Origin: Coniferiporia sulphurascens
Lineage: Eukaryota > Basidiomycota > Agaricomycetes > Hymenochaetales > Hymenochaetaceae
Reading direction: 5' to 3'
Length of the DNA: 57,366 nt
Assembly (NCBI GenBank): GCA_002794785.1
Contig: NBBA01000030.1
Coordinates: 1 to 57,366 of the forward strand
Part shown: piece by piece, positions 32,055-43,499 of the stretch
How positions within the stretch are numbered: the first letter of the stretch is position 1
Layout: every line of letters starts with the position of its first letter
Program-made: the position numbers and the translations under genes
Notes under the pieces: model-generated
Database searches by the model: none
What the model was told of the DNA's origin: nothing
Seen by the model: the letters and a program-made list of their open reading frames with translations, nothing else

Positions 32055-34691
32055 CATCCCTTCTTGTCCTCTTACCACCACCATCTCGGTTTTGCGACTG
32101 GGGTCGGCTGGAGGAAGTCGCAGCTACCCGACCTTGTCTGGACTCTCTGGGACTGGGCATTGTATGAGAGAAGGTTCTGACTCACCCTGGTGTGCTGGGG
32201 TTGGTTGTTGGTCACTGTAATGCAGTGGGAAACAGGCATGGAGCTCGCCAGCGGTCTTGGCAACCCATCGAAAACGTTGCTACTGGTTGGATTCTTGATG
32301 AGCTTGCATCCTTCTGGCGTCTGCGCTGTCCTCTTGGGGTGGTGTGCTCATTGGGCCTGCATTGTATGTGGGCTCGGCAGGGGGGGGACACGACGTTAAT
32401 GTCCTCACAGGGGGGGGGGAAACCCCCTGCCTCGCAGCAGGCGACTTTGGTCAGGAGATCTCGGTTTGGGGCAACTCGGATCGCACCCTTGGGTGCTGAG
32501 CAATGCCCACCTGGGTACCTCGGGGCCCGCATTGTCCCTGGCATGACAAATCAAAAACTGCCCCCCCAAATTCCCAAAAGGGTCTCTGATGATGGCACTT
32601 CGTGCTAAAAGGAGATAGGGGGCTCATAACACATGGCATGGCGGTAAGAACCACCTGATGCCGAAAGGCGACAGGGCACCATGGGCCGGAAGCTGCTCAC
32701 ACAGTCGGTCGACCACCCATGCCACAAACTCTCTGCAGTTGCCCAGGTCCTCTGCTGTGCTGGTCCCTATGGGGGATACTGGTTGAGCTTTGACTCAGCC
32801 TACCAGCACCGGCATGGCTTGATCTCGCACTGCAGGTGGCACAACCACCCCCCCTGGCCAGCCCAGTCGACCGCCCATGTCTTAGGTGGGTGTCATACAT
32901 TCTGACCCTGGATCCGCAAGGTCTGGCCCCCCCATGACCCCCTCCCGACCCACCACACTGAGTGGGCCGACGAAAACCGTCTCCAGGTTCTGCGCCACTG
33001 GTTGAAGCTGATGGGACACCTGAATCGCCTCTCTGACTGTACCTCCGCCACCATCCGCCTGGCCTTTGCCATGATGGAACTGGAGGGACACCTGACTGAC
33101 AAAGATATGGACTTGGACCTCCTTAGGGAATATATGAGTTGTATGCTTGGACCCTGAACCCTGGACCCGGACCCGGCTCTCTTGGAGCTTTCAGGTGCGC
33201 TTCCTCCCTTTTCCTCTGTCTAGTGTCTGCCTTTCGGACTCCCCACCATATGTCTCGGCCGGTGCTCTCGCCCTCCCTTTCCTATTCTAAACTACTTCCT
33301 TTGCCTGCCTTTGCCTGCTTGGTAGAGTCGTAGTGATATGTATTCCTCCCTCCTTCCTTCTCTTTACTAATAGGGGCCCTCCACACCTTGGCACCCTTCG
33401 GGGAGCAAGGCCCCGCCCAGTTTTGTGCATTGCATGATGACAGGCGCCTCCGTTGTTATGTAGTTAGGGCCCCCCCTTTGGGGGGGCAGCTTGTAATTAT
33501 GTAATACTGCAGGAATAATAAAATAAAATAAAAATAAAAAGGGCACCATAGGCCTCTTGGGTGGGTTGGACCCTCTTGAGGTGGTTAGTATCCCTTACTC
33601 CCTGGGATGGCTTTGCCACCAGGGTCGGGTATGTGAGACGGAGATCCTGGTATGATCACGGATCCAGAAGCAGGGGCTGGGGGTTGACTGGGTGCTTGTC
33701 CCATGACCTCAGTTCCTGAGTATTCCGGCTGTAATGGCTGTTTCTGAAGCACATGCCAGGGCACAGGAAAGGGCCATCATGGAGTGTGTGTCGGATCATC
33801 GGCGCGCTGAAGTGGTGTGTCTCGGGCCGTAGCGCTGTGGGAGAGTTGCCTGCAGTGGCTCCAGAGGACTAAATCCTCTGTCAGTCCACATGGGGGTAAT
33901 TCCCACTGTGGGCTTAAGTTGATTCCCTTAAACGAAGTGGCGCTTCACATCACCAAGTGGGTATGGGGAGGCGTGAGTCCAGGCGGCTGGGGGTGGTGGG
34001 GTAGTGCCTACAGTGCTGCGACCCTCACACTACACCCTTGGTGCGTCGGGTAGCTCTAATCCTACCTTTAGGCCTGTGCGGCATGAAGGACAGCAGGAGG
34101 GGTCTGGTCACCCCATATCCCGAGGAAGGTGCACGTGTATGTTGAGCCCTGCAAGGGCGCTCTTAATTTTGGCCTCTCAGACCGTACCGCGGGCACCATC
34201 CGGCTGTCCTTTGCCACGATGGACCTAGATGGCCACCCAACTGACGAAGACATGGACCTGGACCTCCTACAGGAATACATGCATCATATGCTCGGACCCT
34301 GAACCCAGGACTCGGACCCAGCCCTTTTGGAGCTAGCAGGTATGCTCCCCCCATTTCCTCCGGATTTGCGCCCACCTTTCGGATTCCCACAAGATATGTC
34401 TCGGCTGGCACTCTCGCCTCCCCTTTCTCACTTCTAAGCTTCTTACTTTGCCTGCCCTCACCCGCTTGGTTTTTTTGTAGCGATATGTATCCCTCCTTCT
34501 CGTGTCTTCCTTATGCAATAGGGGCTCTTCACACATTGGCACCCTTTGGGGAGCAGAGCCCCCACCCAGTTTTGTGTGATGCGCAATGATGGGCACCTCT
34601 GTTGTTATGTAGTTAGGGCCCCCCCTTTGGGGGGGCAGCTTGTAATTATGTAATACTGCAGGAATAATAAAATAAAATAAAAAATAAAAAA
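32055..34691 (+). mobile_element. Chimera X2: X module fused to LINE 3' end
   Basis: X occupies 32055-32687 and 33541-34172 (split by LM). It begins CATCCCTTCTTGTCC and ends TTAATTTTGG, and is fused at 34173 to LINE from the ORF2 C-terminus (LSDRTAGTIRLSFATMDLD) through the 3' UTR to a tail at 34691. The 13 bp duplication ACCCCTTCCAGAG (32042-32054 and 34692-34704) encloses the whole unit, proving one insertion event. The LINE share is ~520 bp against ~145 bp in X1. Confidence 0.87.
32688..33540 (+). mobile_element. LINE copy LM: 5'-truncated, nested in X of chimera X2
   Basis: Carries the end of ORF2 (SVDHPCHKLSAVAQVL, GPYGGYWLSFDSAY, HCRWHNHPPWPAQSTAH), the 3' UTR and an AAATAAAATAAAAATAAAAA-like tail. 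It is flanked by the 14 bp duplication GGGCACCATRGGCC (32674-32687 and 33541-33554, one G/A difference). Confidence 0.9.
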
Positions 34692-36066
34692 ACCCCTTCC
34701 AGAGTCCACCCCTGGTCCACCCTCTGCATCTCTATGGTGCCCTGCAAGGACTTCCTCTTTGGCCAGAATGGACACATCATCACCGAGAAGGCCCTCATGG
34801 CTGAAATCTGGCACAACCCAGCACTCCACAACCTCAACTTTGTAGTCACCCCACACTTCGCCGCCACTGAGGATCACCTGCCAACACTCAACAGGTGCCC
34901 AGTGGTCTTCTCCTTTGTCAACCCCAATGGCTTCATCTGCGAGCATCTCCTCAAGAGGCCCCGCATCTGGATGTTCGGATCCACCCTCCGTCTCTCGGTC
35001 CCACCTGTATGCCCCACCCTCACCCAGTGTGAGTGGTGCCAAGGCCTCAGACACGGAACCAAGGGCTGCCGAGCCCAACTTTGCTGCGCTGATTGCGCAG
35101 GTGCCCATCTGACCCGCAATCACCGCAAATCGTGTGCCCACTGCACCACTGACGCAGTGCCTGAAGGCGACACATGCCCCCACCCCTGCCTCTGCATCAA
35201 TTGCAAGGGCGACCACCCCTCCACCCTGCCGGCATGCCCTAAGAAGAGGCGTTACCACCAAATTGAAGAGGCCCTCGCCACCGACCCCACTGACGACCAG
35301 ATGGAGGAAATATGATAGAGACACTCTCTATCATGCAGTGGAATGCCACCCGCTCACTAGGCACAACCACCCACCATGGCCAGTGCAGATGACTGCCCAC
35401 ATACTAGGTGGGTGCACCACATTCCGACCCTAGATTCGGCGCATGTGGCCAGCCAAAACCCCCCTCCCAGTCCATCACTCAGAATGGGCTGAGGAGAACC
35501 TTATTCCGGTTCTGCGCCACTGGCTTAGGCTAACAGGGCACTTGAACTGCCTTTCGGACAGAACCGCAGGTACCATCCGCCTGGCCTTTGCTGCAATGGA
35601 ACTAGACAGCCACCCTACTGATGAGGACATGGACTTGGACCTCCTGCGGGACTACATGTGTTGTATGCTCAGACCTCATACCCAGGACTCGGACCCAGCT
35701 CTCTTGGAGCTCTCAGGTATGCTCCCACCCTTTCTCTCTGATCTGTGACCGCCCTTCGGACTCCTAATCATATGTCTCGGCTGGTGCTCTCACCTCCCCT
35801 TTCTCCATTCTAAGCTACCTCTTTTGCCTGCCCTCGCCCGCTTGTTATTGACGTAGTGATATGTATTCCTCCCTCATTACTTTTCTTATACTAATAGGGG
35901 CCCTCCACACTTTGGCACCCTTTGGGGAGCAGGGCCCCCACCCAGTTTTGTGCGCTGTGCGATGACAGGTGCCTCTGTTGTTATGTAGTTAGGGCCTCCC
36001 CTTTGGGGGGGCAGCTTGTAATTATGTAATACTGCAGGAATAATTTTTTTTTTAAAAAAAAAAAAA

Positions 36067-36207
36067 GCCCAAGCACAGCACAAACCCCACACCTCGGGGT
36101 TCATGTACTCCCTATCACGCGCCCTGGAAGACTTCGACAAGGAAACAGCAGACACCTCCGTCACCGACATCGACATCAGGGCAGCACAGTTTGTTGGTGA
36201 TCTCCTC
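36067..36207 (+). mobile_element. LINE copy LK, continuation of ORF1
   Basis: Plus-strand ORF1 segment AQAQHKPHTSGFMYSLSRALEDFDKETADTSVTDIDIRAAQFVGDLL. Its first 13 nt, GCCCAAGCACAGC, repeat the edge of the inverted 5' part at 31191-31203. Cut on the right by the LN tail. Confidence 0.75.
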
Positions 36208-37794
36208 TTTTTTTATTATTATTATTCCTGCAGTATTACATAATTACAAGCTGCCCCCCAAAGGGGAGGCCCTAACTACATAACAACAGAGGCACCTGTC
36301 ATCGCACAGCGCACAAAACTGGGTGGGGGCCCTGCTCCCCAAAGGGTGCCAAAGTGTGGAGGGCCCCTATTAGTACATGGTCTCGAGAAAGAGGGAGGAA
36401 TACATATCACTATGATGATGCCAAATGGACGAGCACAGGCAAAGGAGGTAGCTTAGAATGGAGAAAGGGAGGGTGGGAGCACTGGCTGAGACATACAATT
36501 AGGAGTCCGAAAGGCAGTCACAGGTCAGAGAGAAAGGGTGGGAGCATACCTGAGAGCTCCAAGAGAGCTGGGTTCGAGTCCTGGGTATGAGGTCCGAGCA
36601 TATGGTGCATGTAGTCCCAAAGGAGGTCTAGGTCCATGTTCTCATCAGTGGGGTGGCCATCTAGTTCCATTGCAGCAAAAGCCAGGTGGATGGTACCTGC
36701 GGTTCTGTCAGAGAGGTGGTTTAAGTGCCCTGTCAGCCTAAGCCAGCAGCGCAGGACCAGGATATGGTTCTCCTCAGCCCATTCTGAGTGGTGAACTGGG
36801 AGGGGGATCTTGGCTGGCCAAACATGCCAGATTCAGGGTCGGAATGTAGTGCACCCTCCTAATATATGGGCGGTCGTTTGTGCTGGCCATGGGGGGTGGT
36901 TGTGCCATCTGCAGTGGGAGATCAGGCCATGCCTGTGCCGGTAGGTTGAGTCAAAGCTCAGCCAGTAGCCCCCATAGGGACTGGCACGGCAGAGGACTTG
37001 CACGACTGCAGACAGGTGGTGGTGAGGGTGGTCTGCGGAGTGGGTGAGCAATTTCTGTGGGTGGTGTGAGGGGATGCCGTGCACTACCAGGTATTTGTTG
37101 GCAGTGGAGGCTAGGGGGCGGGCCAGTGATAGTGTCCACCTTTCGACCATGGTCTTGGTGGACACCTCCTTGAGGGCGGAGATGGAGGGCACAAGTTGCG
37201 AGGGGGGGAGCTCCATGGCCAGTTTCGCTTCTTCGTCAGCCCATTCATTCCTGGGGACATCCGAATGACCCGGACACCATACAAAGTGGATGGTGAGGCC
37301 TGGGTGCGAGTCCAGTAGCGTCTCGACCCCCGCCTTCCAGAGGTGGAGGAGATGGGTGCTGGGGATGGCGGCCCAGCTGCAGAAAAGGTTGAGTGCTGTC
37401 AGCGAATTGGACAGAAAGAACAAGTCCGATGCGACAGGCAGGTGGGTGAGGAGGCGGTGCATGGCCCAGCCCGGGGCAGTAGCGAGTGAGAAGATTTCCA
37501 TGTCCATGGCTGTGGCCCAGGTGGGGGAGCATCAGCAAAAAACCATTAACCTATATTTTGCTATTTTTTACTATTTTTTACTATTTTTCACTATATAGCA
37601 CTATATAGTGAAAAATAGCAGAAAATAGCAAAAAATAGGTTAATGGTTTTTCCTGATGAGGCAAGCCGGCGAGCCCGTAAATTGGTGAGGCCGTGCATTG
37701 TGCAGATGGCGGATCCCGAGGCGGTTCCGATGCGAGAGCCATCAGTGAAGACCTGGAGGTGGGGGGTGGTGCTGAGGTCTAGGGCTGCTTGTAT
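36208..37794 (-). mobile_element. LINE copy LN: 3' part with RNase H, hit by a MITE
   Basis: Minus strand with tail at 36208 (TTTTTTTATTATTATTATT on +), both 3' UTR hairpins, the C-terminal module and RNase H (DMEIFSLATAPGWAMHRL, FFLSNSLTALNLF, FVWCPGHSDVPRNEWADEE). The frame 36833-37507 is open for 224 codons, so this is one of the better kept RNase H regions. The hairpin MITE (37530-37658) sits in it. The right edge at 37794 meets a SINE-like element. Confidence 0.82.
37530..37658. mobile_element. Hairpin MITE, 129 bp, CATCAG termini
   Basis: An almost complete inverted repeat. The left arm CATCAGCAAAAAACCATTAA pairs with the right arm ending TTAATGGTTTTTCCTGATG, and the centre is CACTATATAGCACTATATAGTG. 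It interrupts LN after GTGGGGGAG; LINE sequence resumes with AGGCAAGCC, giving a 2 bp AG duplication. It carries no coding sequence and must use a transposase encoded elsewhere. The superfamily is not assignable from these ends alone. Confidence 0.85.
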
Positions 37795-38098
37795 GGGGGG
37801 TGGGATGACCTAGCGGAAAAAAACGGCTGCACTGACAGCGGTTGATCGTGCAGGCATTCAGGCTTGGGGTTCAATTCCCCATTGTACCCTACGGGGTCTT
37901 CCAAGGTGGCACCTGGATTGCAAACTAGCCTTTCCAGATTGGCAGGTGTGAAGCACACTAGAAGCACCTGACCCCTATGAGTAAGGCCTCATTTGACAAA
38001 GCCTAGACTGTCCATGTGCTGGCAGAGCATGGAACCCAGGCTGGTTGGTCTGGGAGGTCGTACTTCCCCCCTGTTCACAGGGTGGGAAGTTTTTCTCT
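37795..38098 (+). repeat. tRNA-derived SINE-like element
   Basis: Near its start TGACCTAGCGG resembles an A box, and GGTTCAATTCC (about 37869) is a perfect B box, at tRNA-like spacing. A ~200 bp tRNA-unrelated body follows, ending GGGTGGGAAGTTTTTCTCTCT. The motif AGCACCTGAC (about 37964) is shared with the fragment near 250. It lies between minus-strand LN and plus-strand LO. No duplication was found, so borders are approximate. Confidence 0.6.
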
Positions 38099-39027
38099 CT
38101 AGCCTGTCCCCTAGCCTCAACCACCGACAAATACTTAGTGGTACACGGCCTCCCCTCACGAAGACCCAGGAAGCTGCTCATGCACTCAGTCGACCACCCC
38201 TGAAGCAAACTATCAGCAGTCACTCAGGTCCTCTGTCATGCCAGTCCCTACGGGGGTTACTGGCTGAGCTTTGCCTCAGCCTACTGGTGCAGACATGGCC
38301 TGATCTCGTACTGCAGGTGGCACAACCACCCCCCCTGGCCTGTGCAGTCGACCGCCCACATCCTTGGCGGCTGCAGCACCTTCCACTTGTGGATACGACG
38401 TGTATGGCCACCTCGGGACCCTCTCCCAGTCCACCACTCAGAGTGGGCTGATGAAAACCGACTCCCGGTTCTGCACCGTTGGCTGAGGCTGATGGGGCAC
38501 CTCAACTGCCTTTCCAACCAGGCCACAGGCGCTATCAGGCTAGCATTTGCCACGATGGACCTAGACGGCCACCCCACCGACAAGGATATGGACTTGGACC
38601 TCCTAAGGGAATACATGCATCATATGCTCGGACCCTGAACCCAGGACTTGGACCCAGCCCTGTTGGAGCTCTCAGGTACACTTCCTCCCTTCCCGCTCGA
38701 ATAACGACTGCCTTTCGAATTCCCTTGAATACGTCTCGGCCGGCACTCTCACCCTCCCTTTCCACTTCTAAGCTTCTTACTTTAACCTGCCCTCAACAGC
38801 TTGGTTTGTTCATAGTGATATGTATTCCTCCTTCTCCCTCTTTTCCTTCTAAATAGGGGCTCTTCACACTTCATCACCCCTCAGGGAGCAGCGCCCCCGC
38901 CCAGTTTTGTGTGATGTGTGATGACAGGCGCCTCTGTTGTTATGTAGTTAGGGCCCCCCCTTCAGGGGGGCAGCTTGTAATTAGGTAACACTGCAGGAAT
39001 AATAATTAAAATTAAAAATTAAAAAAA
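38099..39027 (+). mobile_element. LINE copy LO: ORF2 C-terminus and 3' UTR
   Basis: Plus strand: SVDHP, GPYGGYWLSFASAY, the Cys/His module (YCRWHNHPPWPVQSTAHILG), MDLDLLREYMHHMLGP, then the 3' UTR with both hairpins and an ATTAAAAATTAAAAAAA tail. TGA codons replace CGA here too. The left border with the SINE-like element is approximate. Confidence 0.8.
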
Positions 39028-39740
39028 GTCCGCTCTGTCTTAGCATGGGGCACTCCAGTCTGGTATCATGGCCGCCACCAAAAAACCCTGGTAAACTGCC
39101 TCCAGTCTGTGCAAAACATGGCCTGTCAGTGGATACTGGGCGTCTATAAAGGCGCCTCCCCTTTCTCAACAAATTTCCTATGCTCAGTCCCTCCCCTTTC
39201 TTTTCACTTTGAATATTTAAAAACATCCCATTCTCTGCACCTCTGGCAAACCCCCCACTCTATTGGCCGCAAGCGTTTTCATAATGTAACTAATAGACCT
39301 TTTTCCCTTTCTCTGCAGGTCCGAGTCCCCTGGGTACAACCAGTCCCTGCATACACACATCCCCCATGGACGGATCCACTGGCCTTTATGGGTGGATGGG
39401 TCACCTTCACCCTCCCCTCCCTCCCGGTCACAGGTGACACACACGATGAGTTTGTACAAGCTGCCCTAGACCCCAGCACCACCCCCCACCTCCAGGTCTT
39501 CACCAATGGCTCGCACATTGGGACCGCCTCGGGATCCGCCATCCGTGCCATGTGCGGCCTCACCAAATTACGGTCTCGCCAACTTGCCTCCCCCACCTGT
39601 GCTACAGCCACGGACACGGAGATCTTCTCTCTCGCCACCGCTCCCAGATGGGCCACACACCGCCTCCGCACCCACCTGCCTGTCGCATCGGACATTTTCT
39701 TTCTGTCCAATTCACTGATGGCACTCAACCTTTTCCACAG

Positions 39741-42313
39741 TTTTTATTTTTTTATTATTTTTTAAATTATTCCTGCAGTATTACATAATTAACAGCTGCC
39801 CCCCCAAAGGGGGGGCCCTAACTACATAACAACAGAGGCGCCCATCATTGCGCATCGCACAAAACTGGGTGGAGGCTCTGCTCCCAAATGGGTGCCAAAG
39901 TGTGGAGAGCCCCTATTGAGTGAGACAAAAGAACAGTAGAAGGAGGAATACATATCGCTACGAACTAACCAAGCAGACGAGGGCAGGTAAAGTAGGAAGC
40001 TTAGAATTGAGAAAGGGATGGCGAGAGCACCGGCTGAGATGTATTCAGAGGAATTTGAAAGGCAGGCTTCAAATGGAAAGAAAAGGGGGAGTCGTACCTG
40101 ATAGCTCCAAGAGGGCCGGGTCCGAGTCCTGGGTTCTGGGTCCGAGCATACAACGCATGTATTCCTGTAGGAGGTCCAGGTCCATGTCTTCATTGGTAGG
40201 GTGTCCGTCTAGATCCATCGCGGCAAATGAGAGCCTGATGGCGCCTGCGGCATGGTCAGAGAGGCGGTTTAGGTGCCCTGTTAGTGTTACAATTTTCCTT
40301 TACTTTTCCCTTACTGCGCTGACTCATTTCCTCTTCATCATCATCAGTCAGCGCAACTCCCCCATTTCTCTGCCTTACTCATCCTTATTCGCCTTACACC
40401 ATAAGACGCCATGATGACGCCTTATTACACCATCATGACGTGCTTTGCTTACTGACCACCATACTTGTATTACCAAGGCTTTCCTTGAGTTTCCATGACC
40501 TTCCATAGTCTGGTAAACACACCTAACCAAGTTGCTACAGTAGCAAACACATAGAGTAGCATATAAGCATGTAACTTCAGTAGCACAAGCCCTAAGCTTG
40601 TGCTCTTTGTTCATACAAGCCCATTATCTGCTACCACCAGTCTACTGTGCGCCGTTGTGCCCTCAGTCACTTCATCATAACCCGATTCACTCCAAGAAGC
40701 CTACCGCATCCACATCGCCGATCAGGAAGCCCCATCGCCGATCACCTTCGACTTACGACATCTAGGAAGCCCCGTTGCCGTACCATCAGTCCCGACGATC
40801 AGGAAGCCCCGACGTCGATCACCGTGTAACCGTTGAGCTTAACAGTTAGCTTAAGCCAGCGGCACAAAACCGGGAGGCGGTGTTTGTCAGCCCACTCAGA
40901 GTGGTGGACTGGGAGAGGGTCCCGAGGTGGCCATACACGTCATATCCACAAGTGGAAGGTGCTGCAGCCGCCAAGGATGTGGGCGGTCAACTGTACCAGA
41001 ATTAAAGGGCGCCCTTGCAGGACCCCACTACACATGCACCTTCCTCATGACATAGATGCCTGACCAGTAGGACTTATACCCAACACGCTGTCCTCTACGG
41101 TGCGCTGGATTGGGAAGGGCATGCCATGCCAGGGAGACATTCCGAGTGGGGGTCGCAGCGCCGTAGGCACTACCCCACCCATTGGGTGCCCCCCCTACCC
41201 TACACATTCCCCCCCTTACCCTGCTTTCCATTGTAGAGTGCTGCTCATTTCTGGGAATCAACTTAAGCACGCAATAGGACTTACTCCTATGTGCACCCAC
41301 ACCAGATTTAGTGCTCTGGAGCCAGTGGAGGGAACTATCCCCCACCGCTACAGCTCACTCCATAATGGAGGGGTTTCCTAGGCCCCCCTGGAGTTTCCTG
41401 TTCCCCAGCACACACTTCAGAGCCCCGAAGGGGAATACTCAGGCACAAGGCCCACTTCTGGATCCGCAATGTACCGAAGTTGACGTGTTGCCCTCGCTTG
41501 GACCCCAGCGCTTGTTACAGCCGCCAGGGAGTCCGCTCAGACTAACCACCTCTCGAGGGGTACCAGCGTCCTTCCCACTTCGATGGGAGAGGGCCAGCTA
41601 CCAGGGACTTCCCGTGATTGCTAGGTGAGCCCCAGCATTATCCCCCCAAGAGGCCCATGGTGGCCTGTCGCTTTCACGTCGGCTGGTTCTTACCACAACA
41701 CCATGTGTTAAGAAGCCCCTATCTCCTTATATCAACTAGTGATGTCATCAGAGACCCTTTCAGGATCTGGGGCGGCAGTTTTTATGGTTTGTCATGCCAG
41801 AGACAATGCGGCCCCAGGATTTTAAGTCCCGACCCGAAGGTCAGATCCAAGTCTCCCCGAACCCGAGGTCTCCCGACCAAAGCCGACTACTGAAGGGCAG
41901 AGGGTTACCCCCCCGCATGGGTGTGGGGATGTTAACATTGTGTCCCCCCCCAACTGGCAGGCATGTGCCCCTTGCGCTGCCGAGAGGCAGACCAGCGAGC
42001 ACGCCATCCTCGAGAAGGTCAGCGCAGACATGAGAGAGGATCATCCTCACCGAGTCTCCCCCCCCAAGAGGACGTTAACGACGGGTCCTCGTGCCAGCCG
42101 GCGAACGCAAGCGCCCGTCTCCTGCCATCCAATGACGCCACTACAGCGCCTCGGCGACCGGCCAGCTGCCCTCCCTATAAGGGTGGGCAGTCGGAGAGCC
42201 TTCTCTCATGTAGCCCCAGTAGTATACCAGAGCGAGACACGGGTTGCTGCGACTGATCAGAGATGACCCCAGAGCAAAGGTGAGATGGTGGTGGTAAGAG
42301 GACAAGAAGGATG
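39741..42313 (-). mobile_element. Chimera X3 (minus): X module fused to LINE 3' end
   Basis: On the minus strand X runs from 42313 (CATCCTTCTTGTCCTC) to 40996 (TTTAATTCTGG), 1318 bp. It is fused to LINE ORF2 C-terminus (40995-40845), then solo LTR6, then the rest of ORF2 and 3' UTR to the tail at 39741. The 13 bp duplication ACCTTTTCCACAG (39728-39740 and 42314-42326) encloses the unit. This X is diverged from X1/X2 but collinear (shared GCTTAAGTTGATTCCC and GGGTGGGGTAGTGCCTAC), so at least two X subfamilies exist. The minus frame 41345-41028 resembles the 78-codon frame of X1. Confidence 0.86.
40285..40844 (+). mobile_element. Solo LTR 6 with 5 bp duplication GTTAG
   Basis: TGTTACAATTTTCC to TTGAGCTTAACA, 560 bp. 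GTTAG flanks both sides (40280-40284 and 40845-40849). It sits in the LINE portion of chimera X3, so it arrived after that chimera formed. Confidence 0.93.
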
Positions 42314-43499
42314 ACCTTTTCCACAGTTGGGCTGCCGTTCCTGGCGCCCACCTCCTCCACCTCTGGAAGGCGGGGGTCGAGACGCTACTGGACTCGCACC
42401 CAGGCCTCACCATTCACTTTGTGTGGTGTCCAGGTCATTCAGACATTCCCGGGAACGAATGGGCTGACGAAGAAGCGAAACTGGCCATGGAGCTCCCCCC
42501 CTTGCAACTTGTGCCCTCCATCTCCGCCCTCAAGGAGGTGGCCACCAAGACCATGGTCGAAAGGTGGACACTATCACTGGCCCACCCTCTAGCCTCCACC
42601 ACCAACAAATACCTGGTAGTGCACGGCATCCCCTCACGCCACCCACGGAAATTGCTCACCCACTCCACGGACCACCCCCGCCACCACCTGTCTGCAGTCG
42701 CACAAGTCCTCTGCCACACTGGTCCCTACGGGGGCTACTGGCTGAGCTTCGACTCAACCTACCAGCACAGGCATGGCCTGATCTCCCACTGCAGATGGCA
42801 CAACCACCCCCCATGGCCAGCACAAACGACTGCCCATATATTAGGAGGGTGCACTACATTCCGACCCTGGATCTGGCATGTTTGGCCAGCCAAGATCCCC
42901 CTCCCAGTTCACCACTCAGAATGGGCTGAGGAGAACCATATCCTGGTCCTGCGCTGCTGGCTTAGGCTGACAAGGCACTTAAACCGCCTCTCTGACAGAA
43001 CCGCAGGTACCATCCACCTGGCTTTTGCCGCAATGGAACTAGATGGCCACCCCACTGATGAGAACATGGACCTAGACCTCCTTTGGGACTACATGCACCA
43101 TATGCTCGGACCTCATACCCAGGACTCGGACCCGGCTCTTTTGGAGCTTTCAGGTGCACTTCCACCCTTTCTCTCTGATTTGTGACCGCCTTTCAGACTC
43201 CTAATTGTATGTCTCGGCCAGTGCTCCCACCCTCCCTTTCTCCATTTTAAGCTACCTCCTTTGCCTGCCCTCACCCACTTGGTATTGCCATAGTGATATG
43301 TATTCCTCCCTCTTCTTGTGACATGTACTAATAGGGGCCCTTCGCACTTCGGCACCCTTTGGGGAGCAGGGCCCCCGCCCAGTTTTGTGTGCTGTGCAAT
43401 GACGGGTGCCTCTATTGTTATGTAGTTAGGGCCCCCCTTTGGGGGGGCAGCTTGTAATTATGTAATACTGCAGGAATAATAATAATAAATTTAAAAAAA

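Larger units (their letters stand above)
31754..36066 (+). mobile_element. LINE derivative LL: ORF1 3' half fused to ORF2 C-terminus, hosting chimera X2
   Basis: Plus-strand pieces 31754-32054 and 34692-35358 restore a continuous ORF1 (ENQKSVMALTKTSHEFFASLP ... CEWCQGLRHGTKGC, CADCAGAHLTRNHRKSC, DDQMEEI) once chimera X2 is removed. The ORF1 stop overlaps the ORF2 start (ATGA 35312-35315). After about 15 ORF2 codons (MIETLSIMQWNATRS) the sequence jumps at about 35359 to the C-terminal module (HNHPPWPVQMTAHILGGC) and 3' UTR, so endonuclease, RT and RNase H are deleted. The tail ends 36066, directly before GCCCAAGCACAGC. Confidence 0.78.
39028..43499 (+). mobile_element. LINE copy LP: thumb to 3' end, hosting chimera X3
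   Basis: Pieces 39028-39740 and 42314-43499 join once chimera X3 is removed. The protein reads from the RT thumb (LAWGTPVWYHGRHQKTLVN) through RNase H (VFTNGSHIGTASGSAIRAM, FFLSNSLMALNLF, FVWCPGHSDIPGNEWADEE) to GPYGGYWLSFDSTY, the Cys/His module and LLELSGALPPFLSDL. RNase H motif 1 has N for D. The frame 42421-43185 is open for 254 codons. The tail AATAATAATAAATTTAAAAA ends at 43499 against minus-strand LQ. Confidence 0.85.
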
